Shown: positions 5,757 through 12,470, numbered from the stretch's first letter. The stretch: DNA of 12,470 bases from Synergistaceae bacterium (GCA_012523155.1 JAAYJB010000199.1:1-12470); one strand, 5' to 3'. The notes: generated by a model from the sequence alone, not told the origin. Made by a program: numbers and translations.

Positions 5757-7523
5757 CTACTGGATATATGTGAAGTTTTTTTCAAGGAAGAGGGATCTGC
5801 ATGCGTTTACTGCGTTTTTGTCCAGGGAGGACCCGCCGAGCCGATTTATTTCTCCGAGGACCGAATTGATGGTGAATGCCGGCCGGTAGGGGCGATGTGA
5901 AGTCATTGCCTCGACCATGTCGGCCACGGCGATGATCCTGGCTTCGGGGAGGATCTCTCCGTCCCGGATGCCGTCAGGGTAGCCGCTTCCGTCCATGCGT
6001 TCATGATGCTGCCTGACGATGGTGTGCAGCGGCCAGGAGAGGTTTATCTTCATCAGGATCTGCTCTCCGGCCTCGCAGTGTCCTTTGACCAGTTCGAACT
6101 CGAGATGTGAAAGTTTTCCGGGCTTGTTCAAGATCTCCCCCGGCACAACAAGATTTCCGATTTCATGTACAAGGGCAGCCTGCCGGACCCGCCTGACGAA
6201 AGACTTTCCGTAGCCCATTTCAGCCGCTATTGCTCCAGCCAGTTCCGCAACCCTGCGCTGGTGCCCGTGGATATAGGGGTCCTTGGCCTCCGTGACCGAT
6301 GCGAGAACCTCGACCGTTTCATTGAAGACGCGCTCCATACTCTCGATATTCTCTTCAAGTGCGGTCTGCACCAGTTTTGAGTCCGTAATGTCCTGACCAG
6401 CGGCCCTGAATTCTTTCCTTTCGTCCGCTCCTGTTGCGAGGCGCCTTACAGTCCACCTGTGCCATCGCAGAAAGCCGTCCGGGGCGTTGACAGGTATTTC
6501 AGCAGTTACCGAAGGCAGGCCTGTGAGAAGTGTTCGAAAGAGCCTGGTGATCTGGGTATGGTTATCTTTCGGAATAAAGTTCAGGATATTGGAACCCGAC
6601 AGTTTTGCGGGAGACTGCCTGAAGAACGAACAGAATTCCCGGTTTGCGAAGGAAAGGAACCCCCTGCTGTCAAAGGAGCAGAACATGGCAGGGATATCCT
6701 CCACGAGGGAGCGGTACTGCTCCCTGTTTTTTTTCAGGTTTTCCTCCGCCTTTTTTAGAGCCGTCAGATCCATGTAGAGACTGTATGTCCCTATTTGTTT
6801 GCCGTTCATCACTATAGGGAACGCGGTGCCGCTGACGAAGAGCCGTTCTCCGTTCTTACGGTACCGCTCCCCCTCGAAGAAAATGGTGTTCCCTTCAACA
6901 ACGGCACGGGTATTCGCTTCGGCCTCCGTGCGTGTTTCTGGAGTTGCGAACAGATCATCCACCAGCTGCCCTACCATCTCTTCCTTCGAGTATCCGAACA
7001 GGTGTTCCGTCGCCGTGTTTGCGGATATGATCCTTCCGTCCATGCTGCACTGCTGTATGGGGATCGGGGAATTTTGAAAGAGCTGTTCCAGGAATGCGGA
7101 TTTCGCGTCAAACTTCTCCTGAACAAATATTATCTCGGAAATATCCCGCACAACGGCGTAGAGCGCCTTCAGTCCTTTCCAGTCAAGGGGGGCTTTCTGG
7201 ATCTCGACCTCCCTGTTTTTCCCGGACGCCAGCCTGTGCCTTGTGCGCTGAAAAACACCCATCGTTCCCTTCTGCTGCTCTTCAATGGAAGGGACCTGAA
7301 CCGCCAGTGAGGCATCCAGGTCGGTAATTTTAAGTGACTGCAGGTGTTTCCGCGGATATCCGTAGAAGGAAAGAGCGGCATCGTTGGCTTCAAGAATTGC
7401 CCCTGACTCGGGCTGGAGAATAAACATAACGGAAGGATTATTGAAGAACAGGTCCTTAAGGAGCTGTTCACCACAGGCCGGGCTATCACCTTGGCTGCTG
7501 AATGCGCTGCTCTTTACGTCCAC
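5757..7523 (-). CDS. Cytoplasmic triple-PAS HD-GYP signalling protein with altered HD motif
   Basis: The protein has 588 residues from GTG 7523 and no membrane segment. Three PAS domains are stacked: about 22-130 (FFNNPSVMFI, VVRDISE), 141-255 (FQNSPIPIQQ, FGYSKEEMVG, MDLTALKKAEE) and 268-385 (VEDIPAMFCSF, AAGQDITDSK). An HD-GYP domain covers about 395-580. It shows HGHQRRVAELA, VKGHCEAGE, RQHHERMDGSGYP (504-516) and ADMVEAMTSHRPYRP, all close to the usual form. The central HDIGK motif, however, reads HEIGN (453-457). Glu for the metal-binding Asp and Asn for Lys may lower or change activity. Ligand or redox sensing by PAS is expected; the signal is unknown. The frame extends to a TTG at 7610, but the promoter lies inside that extension and GTG 7523 has a better ribosome site. 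It precedes the binding-protein operon by 155 bases. Confidence 0.92.
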   Translation of the reverse strand: MDVKSSAFSSQGDSPACGEQLLKDLFFNNPSVMFILQPESGAILEANDAALSFYGYPRKHLQSLKITDLDASLAVQVPSIEEQQKGTMGVFQRTRHRLASGKNREVEIQKAPLDWKGLKALYAVVRDISEIIFVQEKFDAKSAFLEQLFQNSPIPIQQCSMDGRIISANTATEHLFGYSKEEMVGQLVDDLFATPETRTEAEANTRAVVEGNTIFFEGERYRKNGERLFVSGTAFPIVMNGKQIGTYSLYMDLTALKKAEENLKKNREQYRSLVEDIPAMFCSFDSRGFLSFANREFCSFFRQSPAKLSGSNILNFIPKDNHTQITRLFRTLLTGLPSVTAEIPVNAPDGFLRWHRWTVRRLATGADERKEFRAAGQDITDSKLVQTALEENIESMERVFNETVEVLASVTEAKDPYIHGHQRRVAELAGAIAAEMGYGKSFVRRVRQAALVHEIGNLVVPGEILNKPGKLSHLEFELVKGHCEAGEQILMKINLSWPLHTIVRQHHERMDGSGYPDGIRDGEILPEARIIAVADMVEAMTSHRPYRPAFTINSVLGEINRLGGSSLDKNAVNACRSLFLEKNFTYIQ

Positions 7524-7532
7524 TGGAAAATA

Positions 7533-7538
7533 CTCCTT
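7533..7538 (-). promoter_or_regulatory. Ribosome binding site deciding the PAS/HD-GYP start
   Basis: On the minus strand this reads AAGGAG, nine bases before GTG 7523. The alternative TTG at 7610 has no such site. Confidence 0.65.
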
Positions 7539-7582
7539 CCGGAAAGCGCCGGTTCGAAGAGCGGGCTTTTGGATACAGGTGC

Positions 7583-7610
7583 ATTGTATCAGAAAAAGTC
7601 TCTTTCGCAA
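7583..7610 (-). promoter_or_regulatory. Predicted promoter of the PAS/HD-GYP gene
   Basis: On the minus strand TTGCGA (7610-7605) is followed after 16 bases by TACAAT (7588-7583). The TG two bases before the hexamer makes it an extended -10 element. Transcription would start near 7576 and give a leader of about 50 bases before GTG 7523. Confidence 0.55.
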
Positions 7611-7643
7611 TTAACTACATATTAATGTCGTTCAATAGAGATT

Positions 7644-8372
7644 TTATTCTATGTAGTGGCAAATTTTCGAAGATTCCTCTAGCTGTTTTTTAACCGTTTT
7701 CCAGTCGGGAAGGATTTTCCCGAGGAGGGAGCGGAAATCTTTTCCGTGGCCGGAATGGACCGCATGGCACAGTTCATGGATCATTACATAATCTATGCAC
7801 GTACGGGATGCCTTGACGAGATGGGTGTTCAGCGTAATTCCGCTTTTCCTCGAGTAACTGCCCCACCGTGCGCGCATATACCGGATCCCGAGAGGGGGAG
7901 GAGCATCGATAAAGGAGCAGAGGGGAAGGCATCGTTCCATGCTGTTTGCGAATTCCTTTTTCGCCTCCGCCGAGTACCATTTCCTGAGCGCTTTCTCGAT
8001 TCCTTCCCGCACAGAGTTCTGTTTTCCAGTGGTCACCCTGAGAATTTTACCGTCCAGCCGGGCAGAATTTCTCCTTCCATCAGCAACATCAAGTCGAATC
8101 ATTTCTCCGAGGAAGGGAACCCGGGACCCGTCCTCAAGAGGAGGCCGCGTCGGCAGGGGAGGAACTGCGGGGAATCCGGCAAGTTTTTCCTGTATCCATG
8201 TTTCCCTGCATTCAACAAGCCTTTTGACTTCGCTTTCCTTCATGAAACGGGGAGCCTTTACGGAAACAGTCCCGTTCGGCCTGACGGTGATCTGAAATGT
8301 TTTCCTTGCCCCATACTCCAGGGTGTAGGTGATGTTTCCCGGTGTTTTGTGATTTGTTTTTTGCTCAGACAC
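7644..8372 (-). CDS. YgjP-like M48-type zinc metallopeptidase (DUF45)
   Basis: The protein has 242 residues from GTG 8372, or 256 from ATG 8414. The C-terminal half carries the gluzincin site IHELCHAVHSGHGKDF, with HELCH as the HExxH zinc motif and a further His six residues on, as in the YgjP family. Upstream are the family's other blocks: RPNGTVSVKAP, an RMRARWGSYS-like segment (YMRARWGSYSRKSGITLN) and LVKASRTCIDYVMIHELCH. It has no signal peptide and should be cytoplasmic. The substrate of the family is not firmly known. I prefer GTG 8372 because a GGGAG site lies about 11 bases ahead and family members begin close to the first strand; ATG 8414 has only AGGA at two or three bases. The gene is divergent from nhaC1, and its 3' end is 121 bases from the PAS/HD-GYP start. 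Confidence 0.88.
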   Translation of the reverse strand: MSEQKTNHKTPGNITYTLEYGARKTFQITVRPNGTVSVKAPRFMKESEVKRLVECRETWIQEKLAGFPAVPPLPTRPPLEDGSRVPFLGEMIRLDVADGRRNSARLDGKILRVTTGKQNSVREGIEKALRKWYSAEAKKEFANSMERCLPLCSFIDAPPPLGIRYMRARWGSYSRKSGITLNTHLVKASRTCIDYVMIHELCHAVHSGHGKDFRSLLGKILPDWKTVKKQLEESSKICHYIE

Positions 8373-8443
8373 AGGAGGCAGATCTCCCTTACAGAGTTTT
8401 CTCAATCCTACCATTTTCCTGTGAAACCTGCCTCCGGTTTCTC

Positions 8444-8452
8444 TGGTATAGT
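8444..8452 (+). promoter_or_regulatory. Extended -10 promoter element of the first nhaC gene
   Basis: TGGTATAGT matches an extended -10 (TGn plus TATAAT with one mismatch) and lies 42 bases before ATG 8494. No good -35 hexamer is seen 16-18 bases upstream, which is common for extended -10 promoters. Confidence 0.45.
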
Positions 8453-8493
8453 TATTCTCTCAGAACAGGTGGAAAGGGGAGGCGGCCGGAAGG

Positions 8494-9891
8494 ATGGAAC
8501 AGAGAGTCCGGGAAGATATTTCTTTCAGGGGTGCGATGGAGGTGCTTGCAGGGGTAACGGCAATTCTTGCCGGAGGTACTTTTATCCTCGGATTGAATAT
8601 CGTGGTGCTTCTTGCAGCCTGCGGCGGGTTCACTACCTGGATTTTCACCAGGAGGTATGGATTCGGGTGGAAATTTCTCTTCAAAGAAGGTGTCCTTCCC
8701 ATGTTTTTCAGGGCCTCGGGGGCCCTTTCCATCCTTATGAGCGTTGGGCCTCTCATTGCGGCATGGACCCTTTCCGGAACGATCCCCTATCTTGTCACCG
8801 CAGGGCTTGCTTTGCTCACGCCTTCCCTTTTTCTTCCGTCTGCCTTTCTGCTCTGCTGCTTCGCATCTCTTCTCACAGGGACATCATGGGGTACTGCCGC
8901 CACGTTTGGGGTAGCCCTCACCGGAATAGCCGCCGGACTTGGAGTTCCTCCCGAAGCGGCTGCGGGGGCGATCGTCGGAGGCGCTTATTTCGGAGACAAG
9001 CTCAGCCCGGTATCTGATACGACGGTTCTCGCTGCCGCCGTTGCTGAGGTGGATGTGATCGATCATATCAGGTCTACACTCTGGACGACCATGCCGGGCT
9101 TTGTCCTGAGCATGGCTGTTTACAGTATCGCAGGGTGGGGAATCAGCGGATCCATCGATCCAGCAAGGATCGAGGCAGTAACATCGGCAATCGGCGGTCA
9201 TTTTTTCCTGACACCTGCTCTGCTTATTCCTCCTTTTGCCCTTCTGGTCATGGCATGGATGAGGATACCGACCCTTGCCGCGCTGTGGGGTTCCGTCGCC
9301 CTTGCCCTTCCCTTTGCGCTTTTTCAGGGATACGGGCCACTTGACATTCTATCCGCCATGGCCGCCGGTCCTGATATTTCTACGGGAGTTGCCTCTGTGG
9401 ACGACCTTTTGAGCAGGGGAGGGCTTCTTTTTCTTGCGGGTGTAGCTGTGGTCGTATGCATTGCGTATGTATTCGCGGGCCAGCTCGAAGCCACCGGAAC
9501 GTTCAGGCGGACAGGGACATTTCTGAAAGAAAGGTTTATCGGGGAGAGCAGGGGGCGTTTCGTGTTTTCAGTTTCGGTCACCGGAATGGTCGTTGCCGTA
9601 GGTACGGGGAATTCGTACCTCAGCGAGATACTGCCGGGAACAATGTACAAGAAACTCGCGGACGAGATGGATATTTCCCGGAGAGTTTTGTCGAGAACCC
9701 TTGAGGATTCGGGGACGGTTATCGTTCCACTTGTTCCCTGGTCGGCGGCGGCCCTGTACCTGACATCGGTTCTGGGTGTGCCGCCGTCAGGATATCTTCC
9801 CTGGGCCGTGATATGCTACACGGGTTTTGCCGCGGCCTGGCTGTACGGGTTCACAGGAATCGCCCTGTGGCCGTCGGAAAAAAAGGAATGA
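8494..9891 (+). CDS. nhaC: NhaC-family Na+/H+ antiporter, copy 1
   Basis: The protein has 465 residues and about 11-12 hydrophobic segments, the usual size for NhaC. Family blocks are clear: LTGTSWGTAATFGVA, GAYFGDKLSPVSDTTVLAAAV, VGTGNSYLSEILPGTMYK, and SRTLEDSGTVIVPLVPWSAAA near the C-terminus. It is expected in the inner membrane, exchanging Na+ for protons. The family also includes MleN of Bacillus, which couples malate/lactate exchange to Na+ and H+, so a metabolite-linked role is possible. ATG 8494 aligns with the start of the second copy (both have a DIS motif about eight residues in), and a GGGGAGG site lies 11 bases ahead. It is the paralogue of the gene at 10875, with more than half of positions matching by eye. 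Its stop lies seven bases from the stop of the convergent GntR gene. Confidence 0.92.
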   Translation: MEQRVREDISFRGAMEVLAGVTAILAGGTFILGLNIVVLLAACGGFTTWIFTRRYGFGWKFLFKEGVLPMFFRASGALSILMSVGPLIAAWTLSGTIPYLVTAGLALLTPSLFLPSAFLLCCFASLLTGTSWGTAATFGVALTGIAAGLGVPPEAAAGAIVGGAYFGDKLSPVSDTTVLAAAVAEVDVIDHIRSTLWTTMPGFVLSMAVYSIAGWGISGSIDPARIEAVTSAIGGHFFLTPALLIPPFALLVMAWMRIPTLAALWGSVALALPFALFQGYGPLDILSAMAAGPDISTGVASVDDLLSRGGLLFLAGVAVVVCIAYVFAGQLEATGTFRRTGTFLKERFIGESRGRFVFSVSVTGMVVAVGTGNSYLSEILPGTMYKKLADEMDISRRVLSRTLEDSGTVIVPLVPWSAAALYLTSVLGVPPSGYLPWAVICYTGFAAAWLYGFTGIALWPSEKKE

Positions 9892-9898
9892 TCAACTG

Positions 9899-10576
9899 TC
9901 ACGAGATGCCCTCGAGCGGTTTTTTCTGGAACAGCAGATGGCTGTAGCTGCTGCTGATATGTTCCTTCATGGCTGTTTCTGCCGCGGACGGATCCCTCAA
10001 CTCCAGCGCCTCGATAATTTTCCTGTGTTCGAGATAGCTCAGGCGCTTGGTATCGTAGTTCGATTCCAGGCAGTAAAAGCTCATGAAAAAAAGGACATAC
10101 AGATTTGATCTCCAGTAGAGCTGCCGGATGTACATCGTCATGTAGGGATTGCCCGATGATTCCGCCAGCAGGAGGTGAAAATCCTCGTTCAGCTCCGCAT
10201 ACTCCCCCTTCAGATTAGCCTTGAAGGTTTCCTCCTCCCTGTAATTGATCCTTCGAAGTTCCCTGAATGTTTCCTCCGGGGCTGAACGGGCACAAAGCAT
10301 GGCAGCCTTGCTCTCAAGGATGCCCCGCATGAAAAACACGTCCTCGATGTCCTTTGGAGTGAGGACGGGAATCTGGTATCCCCGTGATCCTTCCGCCTTG
10401 ACGAGAAAACCTGTAGATGCAAGCTGACCGAGTGCTTCACGTACCGGGGTCCTGCTCATTCCGAGTTCCTTCGCAAGGGATGTCTCCAGAAGACGTTCAC
10501 CCGGAGAAAAACGATGAGCGGCTATAAGCCGGACTATTTCCCTGCCGGCTTTATCTGTGGCTGAAACCGGTTCCAT
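9899..10576 (-). CDS. GntR-family (FadR/FCD subgroup) transcriptional regulator
   Basis: The protein has 225 residues, the normal length for the FCD subgroup. The N-terminal winged helix-turn-helix is typical: IVRLIAAHRFSPGERLLETSLAKELGMSRTPVREAL, followed by a wing ending in GYQIPVLT. The C-terminal all-helical FCD domain (about 80-215) shows DIEDVFFMRGILES, an LNEDFHLLLAESSGN segment, and EHRKIIEALELRDPSAAETAMKEHI. Asp and His residues of such blocks usually bind a metal that holds a carboxylate effector. The effector is unknown. ATG 10576 has GAGGTGA nine bases ahead. The gene lies between two nhaC copies, convergent with the first and divergent from the second, so control of nhaC2 and itself is the natural inference. 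Several inverted repeats lie in the shared upstream region. Confidence 0.93.
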   Translation of the reverse strand: MEPVSATDKAGREIVRLIAAHRFSPGERLLETSLAKELGMSRTPVREALGQLASTGFLVKAEGSRGYQIPVLTPKDIEDVFFMRGILESKAAMLCARSAPEETFRELRRINYREEETFKANLKGEYAELNEDFHLLLAESSGNPYMTMYIRQLYWRSNLYVLFFMSFYCLESNYDTKRLSYLEHRKIIEALELRDPSAAETAMKEHISSSYSHLLFQKKPLEGIS

Positions 10577-10628
10577 ACCTGAGAATCACCTCGGAGACAC
10601 AATGTTAAAAAACAGGAATCATTCAGTC

Positions 10629-10637
10629 AGTGTATCA
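10629..10637 (-). promoter_or_regulatory. Extended -10 promoter element of the GntR gene
   Basis: On the minus strand this reads TGATACACT, an extended -10 about 52 bases before ATG 10576. The flanking bases match the promoter of the PAS/HD-GYP gene at 14 of 15 positions (10628-10642 against 7582-7596). No clear -35 is present. Confidence 0.45.
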
Positions 10638-10663
10638 GAAAACGAGGGAAACCGCATTTTCTG
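10636..10663. promoter_or_regulatory. Inverted repeat over the GntR promoter, candidate operator
   Basis: CAGAAAA (10636-10642) and TTTTCTG (10657-10663) are perfect seven-base arms with a 14-base spacer. One arm overlaps the extended -10 of the GntR gene, where a bound protein would block transcription. The binding protein is not known; self-repression is an inference. Confidence 0.35.
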
Positions 10664-10674
10664 CAAGAAAACAG

Positions 10675-10695
10675 TCCTGTTTCCCGGTACAGGAA
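10675..10695. promoter_or_regulatory. Inverted repeat between divergent promoters, candidate operator
   Basis: TCCTGT (10675-10680) and ACAGGA (10690-10695) are perfect six-base arms around a nine-base spacer. The site lies about 20 bases upstream of the -35 of nhaC2 and about 40 bases upstream of the GntR -10, a position that could serve either promoter. Confidence 0.35.
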
Positions 10696-10715
10696 AAAAC
10701 CTTGGTTGAGTTATC

Positions 10716-10744
10716 TTGACAGGAAAGAAAAAAAGCATAATCAT
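10716..10744 (+). promoter_or_regulatory. Predicted promoter of the second nhaC gene
   Basis: A perfect TTGACA (10716-10721) is followed after 17 bases by AATCAT (10739-10744), which matches the -10 consensus at four of six positions. Transcription would start near 10751 and give a leader of about 120 bases. Confidence 0.45.
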
Positions 10745-10758
10745 ATACGAAAACGTAT
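10745..10758. promoter_or_regulatory. Palindrome at the predicted nhaC2 transcription start
   Basis: ATACG and CGTAT flank an AAAA centre in a perfect 14-base inverted repeat. It directly follows the predicted -10 and covers the expected start point, the classic place for a repressor operator. The GntR protein is the obvious candidate, although the site does not match the common GT-N-AC FadR-type pattern. Confidence 0.4.
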
Positions 10759-10874
10759 CCATTAAAGAATCCATAATTGGAGGTGAAAAACAAGGGGAAC
10801 GATTCAAGTCGGAAGCCCATGAACGTGTTCCTGTTCTTCTGCATATCCGATAATCGAAAAAAGGGGAGATTGTA

Positions 10875-12281
10875 ATGACTGAAACACAGAAACACAGAGA
10901 TATATCGCTCGGCGGAGCAATTCTGATCTTTGCAGTTATTTTATCCATTATTGTAGTGGGCCGGCTCATATTCGGTTTTGATGTCGCCCTTCTCCTGATG
11001 TTCATCGGTATGTTCACAACGGCTGTTTACGTGTTTCATTATAAATACACCTGGCAGGAGCTCTTCGACAACGGTGTAGTCCCGATGATCGCCAGGGCTT
11101 CCGGCGCAATAATGATTCTCCTTACGGTCGGTCCGCTTATCGCCGCCTGGATGGTTTCAGGGACCATTCCCTACCTGATATACACCGGATTGCAGCTTCT
11201 CAGTCCAAAATCTTTTCTCGTGGCGGCCTTTGTGATCTGCGCCCTGTCATCAACAATGACGGGAACCTCCTGGGGGACAGCGGCCACCTTTGGTGTTGCC
11301 TTCATGGGAATTGCGCAGGGGCTGGGCGTGCCCATGGCCGCCGCTGCCGGAGCCGTTGTAGCCGGAGCCTACTTCGGAGACAAGCTCAGTCCGGTGTCGG
11401 ACACCACTGTACTTGCGGCTGCCGTGGCTGAAGTTGAAGTCGTGGATCACATCAGATCCATGCTCTGGACCACAGTACCGGCTTTTATCATAAGCCTTGC
11501 CGTGTACGGATATGTTGGTTCCAACGCCTCAGGCGAGATCGACCTGTCAGCCGTGAACGAAATAGTCGGCGGAATCTCGAAGACCTTCAAGATGACTCCG
11601 CTCGTACTCATTCCGCCTCTTGCGGTACTGGTGCTTGCCTATATGCGCTATCCCACACTCCCCGTACTGTGGATCGCCATCGTCCTTGCAGTTCCCCTGG
11701 CTGTAATGCAGGGTTACGACATCCCCTCCATTGTAAAGGCCATGGCTTCCGGGCCAAAAATCGTCACGGAGGTAGCGAGCCTCGACAAGCTTCTGAGCAG
11801 GGGAGGCCTTGCGTTCATGTCCGGTTCCGTGGTTGTGGTCTTCTTTGCTTATATCTTTGCCGGACAGCTTGAGTACACTGGCACGTTCCGCAAAATATGC
11901 TCATCCCTGAAGGAGCGTTTCATCGGCAGCAGCAAGGGGCGCTTCGTCCTGTCCGCCTCCGTTACGGGAATTCTCACGGGGCTTGGCACGGGCAATTCCT
12001 ACCTGAGTGAAATCGTTCCTGGTACCATGTACAAGGATCTTGCCGACGATATGGACATTTCCAGGAGAGTGCTTTCAAGGACTCTCGAGGATTCCGGGAC
12101 CGTGGTGGTTCCCCTTATCCCCTGGTCGGCAGCGGGAATCTACATGTCCACCGTACTCGGAGTCTCGGTTTTTGAGTATGTTCCATGGGCTCTTCTGTGC
12201 TACCTCGGCTTCCTCACCGCGTGGTTCTACGGATTCACGGGAATAGCCATCTGGCCGTCGGACAGGAAAAAAACCGCCTGA
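10875..12281 (+). CDS. nhaC: NhaC-family Na+/H+ antiporter, copy 2
   Basis: The protein has 468 residues and the same transmembrane plan as copy 1. The diagnostic blocks recur almost unchanged: MTGTSWGTAATFGVA, AGAYFGDKLSPVSDTTVLAAAVAEV, GLGTGNSYLSEIVPGTMYK and SRTLEDSGTVVVPLIPWSAA. The two differ mostly in hydrophobic helix residues and near the N-terminus, so they look like an old duplication, not a recent one. ATG 10875 has a GGGGAG site about seven bases ahead. It is expected in the inner membrane as a sodium/proton antiporter or an organic-acid-linked exchanger of the MleN kind. The divergent GntR gene and the palindromes in the shared upstream region suggest inducible expression. A strong hairpin follows the stop after 15 bases. 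Confidence 0.93.
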   Translation: MTETQKHRDISLGGAILIFAVILSIIVVGRLIFGFDVALLLMFIGMFTTAVYVFHYKYTWQELFDNGVVPMIARASGAIMILLTVGPLIAAWMVSGTIPYLIYTGLQLLSPKSFLVAAFVICALSSTMTGTSWGTAATFGVAFMGIAQGLGVPMAAAAGAVVAGAYFGDKLSPVSDTTVLAAAVAEVEVVDHIRSMLWTTVPAFIISLAVYGYVGSNASGEIDLSAVNEIVGGISKTFKMTPLVLIPPLAVLVLAYMRYPTLPVLWIAIVLAVPLAVMQGYDIPSIVKAMASGPKIVTEVASLDKLLSRGGLAFMSGSVVVVFFAYIFAGQLEYTGTFRKICSSLKERFIGSSKGRFVLSASVTGILTGLGTGNSYLSEIVPGTMYKDLADDMDISRRVLSRTLEDSGTVVVPLIPWSAAGIYMSTVLGVSVFEYVPWALLCYLGFLTAWFYGFTGIAIWPSDRKKTA

Positions 12282-12296
12282 TCTTCCTGCTGTTTA

Positions 12297-12330
12297 AATG
12301 AGGCGCCCTGGTAAAACGGGGCGCCTCATT
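12297..12330 (+). terminator. Hairpin terminator after the second nhaC gene
   Basis: AATGAGGCGCCC (12297-12308) and GGGCGCCTCATT (12319-12330) form a perfect 12-base stem with a ten-base loop. It begins 15 bases after the nhaC2 stop. There is no U-rich tail on the plus strand, so it may act as an mRNA-protecting 3' hairpin as much as a terminator. Confidence 0.7.
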
Positions 12331-12438
12331 GCGCAGGTAAGGCAGATTGAATGTCTTTTTGTTCATGTGACAGACTTTGTGAGAAATTTTTTCATCTCCC
12401 CCCTGAAGACCGGGAGGGAGGAAAGGAGATCGTTTTTT

Positions 12439-12470
12439 ATGCTGCTTCTTCGGAACGCTGATCTGTATGA
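12439..12470 (+). CDS. Start of an amidohydrolase-like gene, possibly isoaspartyl dipeptidase (partial)
   Basis: ATG 12439 has an AAAGGAGA site (12422-12429) nine bases ahead. The ten codons before the window edge read MLLLRNADLY. This resembles the N-terminus of amidohydrolase-superfamily enzymes, where a short strand with LLLKNA precedes the first turn, and recalls beta-aspartyl dipeptidase (IadA). Ten residues cannot prove the family. If correct, the enzyme would release aspartate from isoaspartyl peptides, which would suit a peptide- or amino-acid-fermenting organism and the transporter module next to it. Confidence 0.45.
   Translation, partial: MLLLRNADLY

Noticed and set aside
6795..7310. 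A 171-residue plus-strand open frame
   Set aside because: It is antisense to the PAS domains and has no recognisable domain or plausible start context.
7524..7610. TTG 7610 as the start of the PAS/HD-GYP gene
   Set aside because: The predicted promoter (7583-7610) lies inside the extension, there is no ribosome site, and GTG 7523 has AAGGAG at nine bases.
7746..9017. A 423-residue plus-strand open frame crossing the YgjP gene and the start of nhaC1
   Set aside because: It lies antisense to the YgjP gene, with its HELCH site, and in another frame of nhaC1. Its product has low-complexity, Arg/Ser/Phe-rich composition and no domain.
12347..12385. TTGAAT and repeated TGTGA motifs before the last partial gene
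   Set aside because: No -10 hexamer is found at a proper distance and the repeats do not form a symmetrical site.
1..12470. tRNA, rRNA, CRISPR array, insertion sequence or prophage signatures
   Set aside because: I looked for clover-leaf ends, regular spaced repeats, transposase motifs and terminal repeats and found none.

Overview
The window looks like a chromosomal segment of a mid-GC, diderm, probably anaerobic bacterium. An amino-acid-fermenting Synergistota is my best guess: an FmdE-type protein, two NhaC antiporters, HD-GYP signalling proteins and frequent GTG starts fit that phylum. This placement is an inference from gene content only. I see no tRNA, rRNA, insertion sequence, phage gene or CRISPR array.

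Layout, left to right. Positions 1-60 (+) are probably the tail of a gene that starts outside the window. A short pair follows on the plus strand: an FmdE-domain zinc protein (108-659) and a TspO/MBR membrane protein (682-1182). Next is a minus-strand signalling block. It is read from right to left as a periplasmic ligand-binding protein (5601-4477), a membrane HD-GYP c-di-GMP phosphodiesterase joined to it by an ATGA overlap (4480-2303), and a secreted TolB-like beta-propeller (2179-1238). Upstream of that block, also on the minus strand, are a cytoplasmic triple-PAS HD-GYP protein (7523-5757) and a YgjP/DUF45 metallopeptidase (8372-7644).

The right part is a transport module. A first NhaC-family antiporter (8494-9891, +) converges with an FCD-type GntR regulator (10576-9899, -). 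A second, closely related NhaC paralogue (10875-12281, +) is transcribed divergently from the regulator across a 298-base region rich in inverted repeats. A strong hairpin (12297-12330) ends this unit. A new gene then starts at 12439, with an N-terminus like an amidohydrolase, possibly isoaspartyl dipeptidase.

How the parts may work together. The binding protein has no permease or ATPase beside it. It is translationally coupled to a receptor with an extracytoplasmic domain, so the likely role is ligand sensing that controls c-di-GMP breakdown, not uptake. The second HD-GYP protein adds a cytoplasmic input through PAS domains, but its HD motif is altered to HE. The GntR regulator is placed to control itself and nhaC2, and perhaps nhaC1. 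FCD-domain regulators usually sense small carboxylates, and the NhaC family includes sodium-linked organic acid antiporters, so these pumps may move a metabolite as well as ions.
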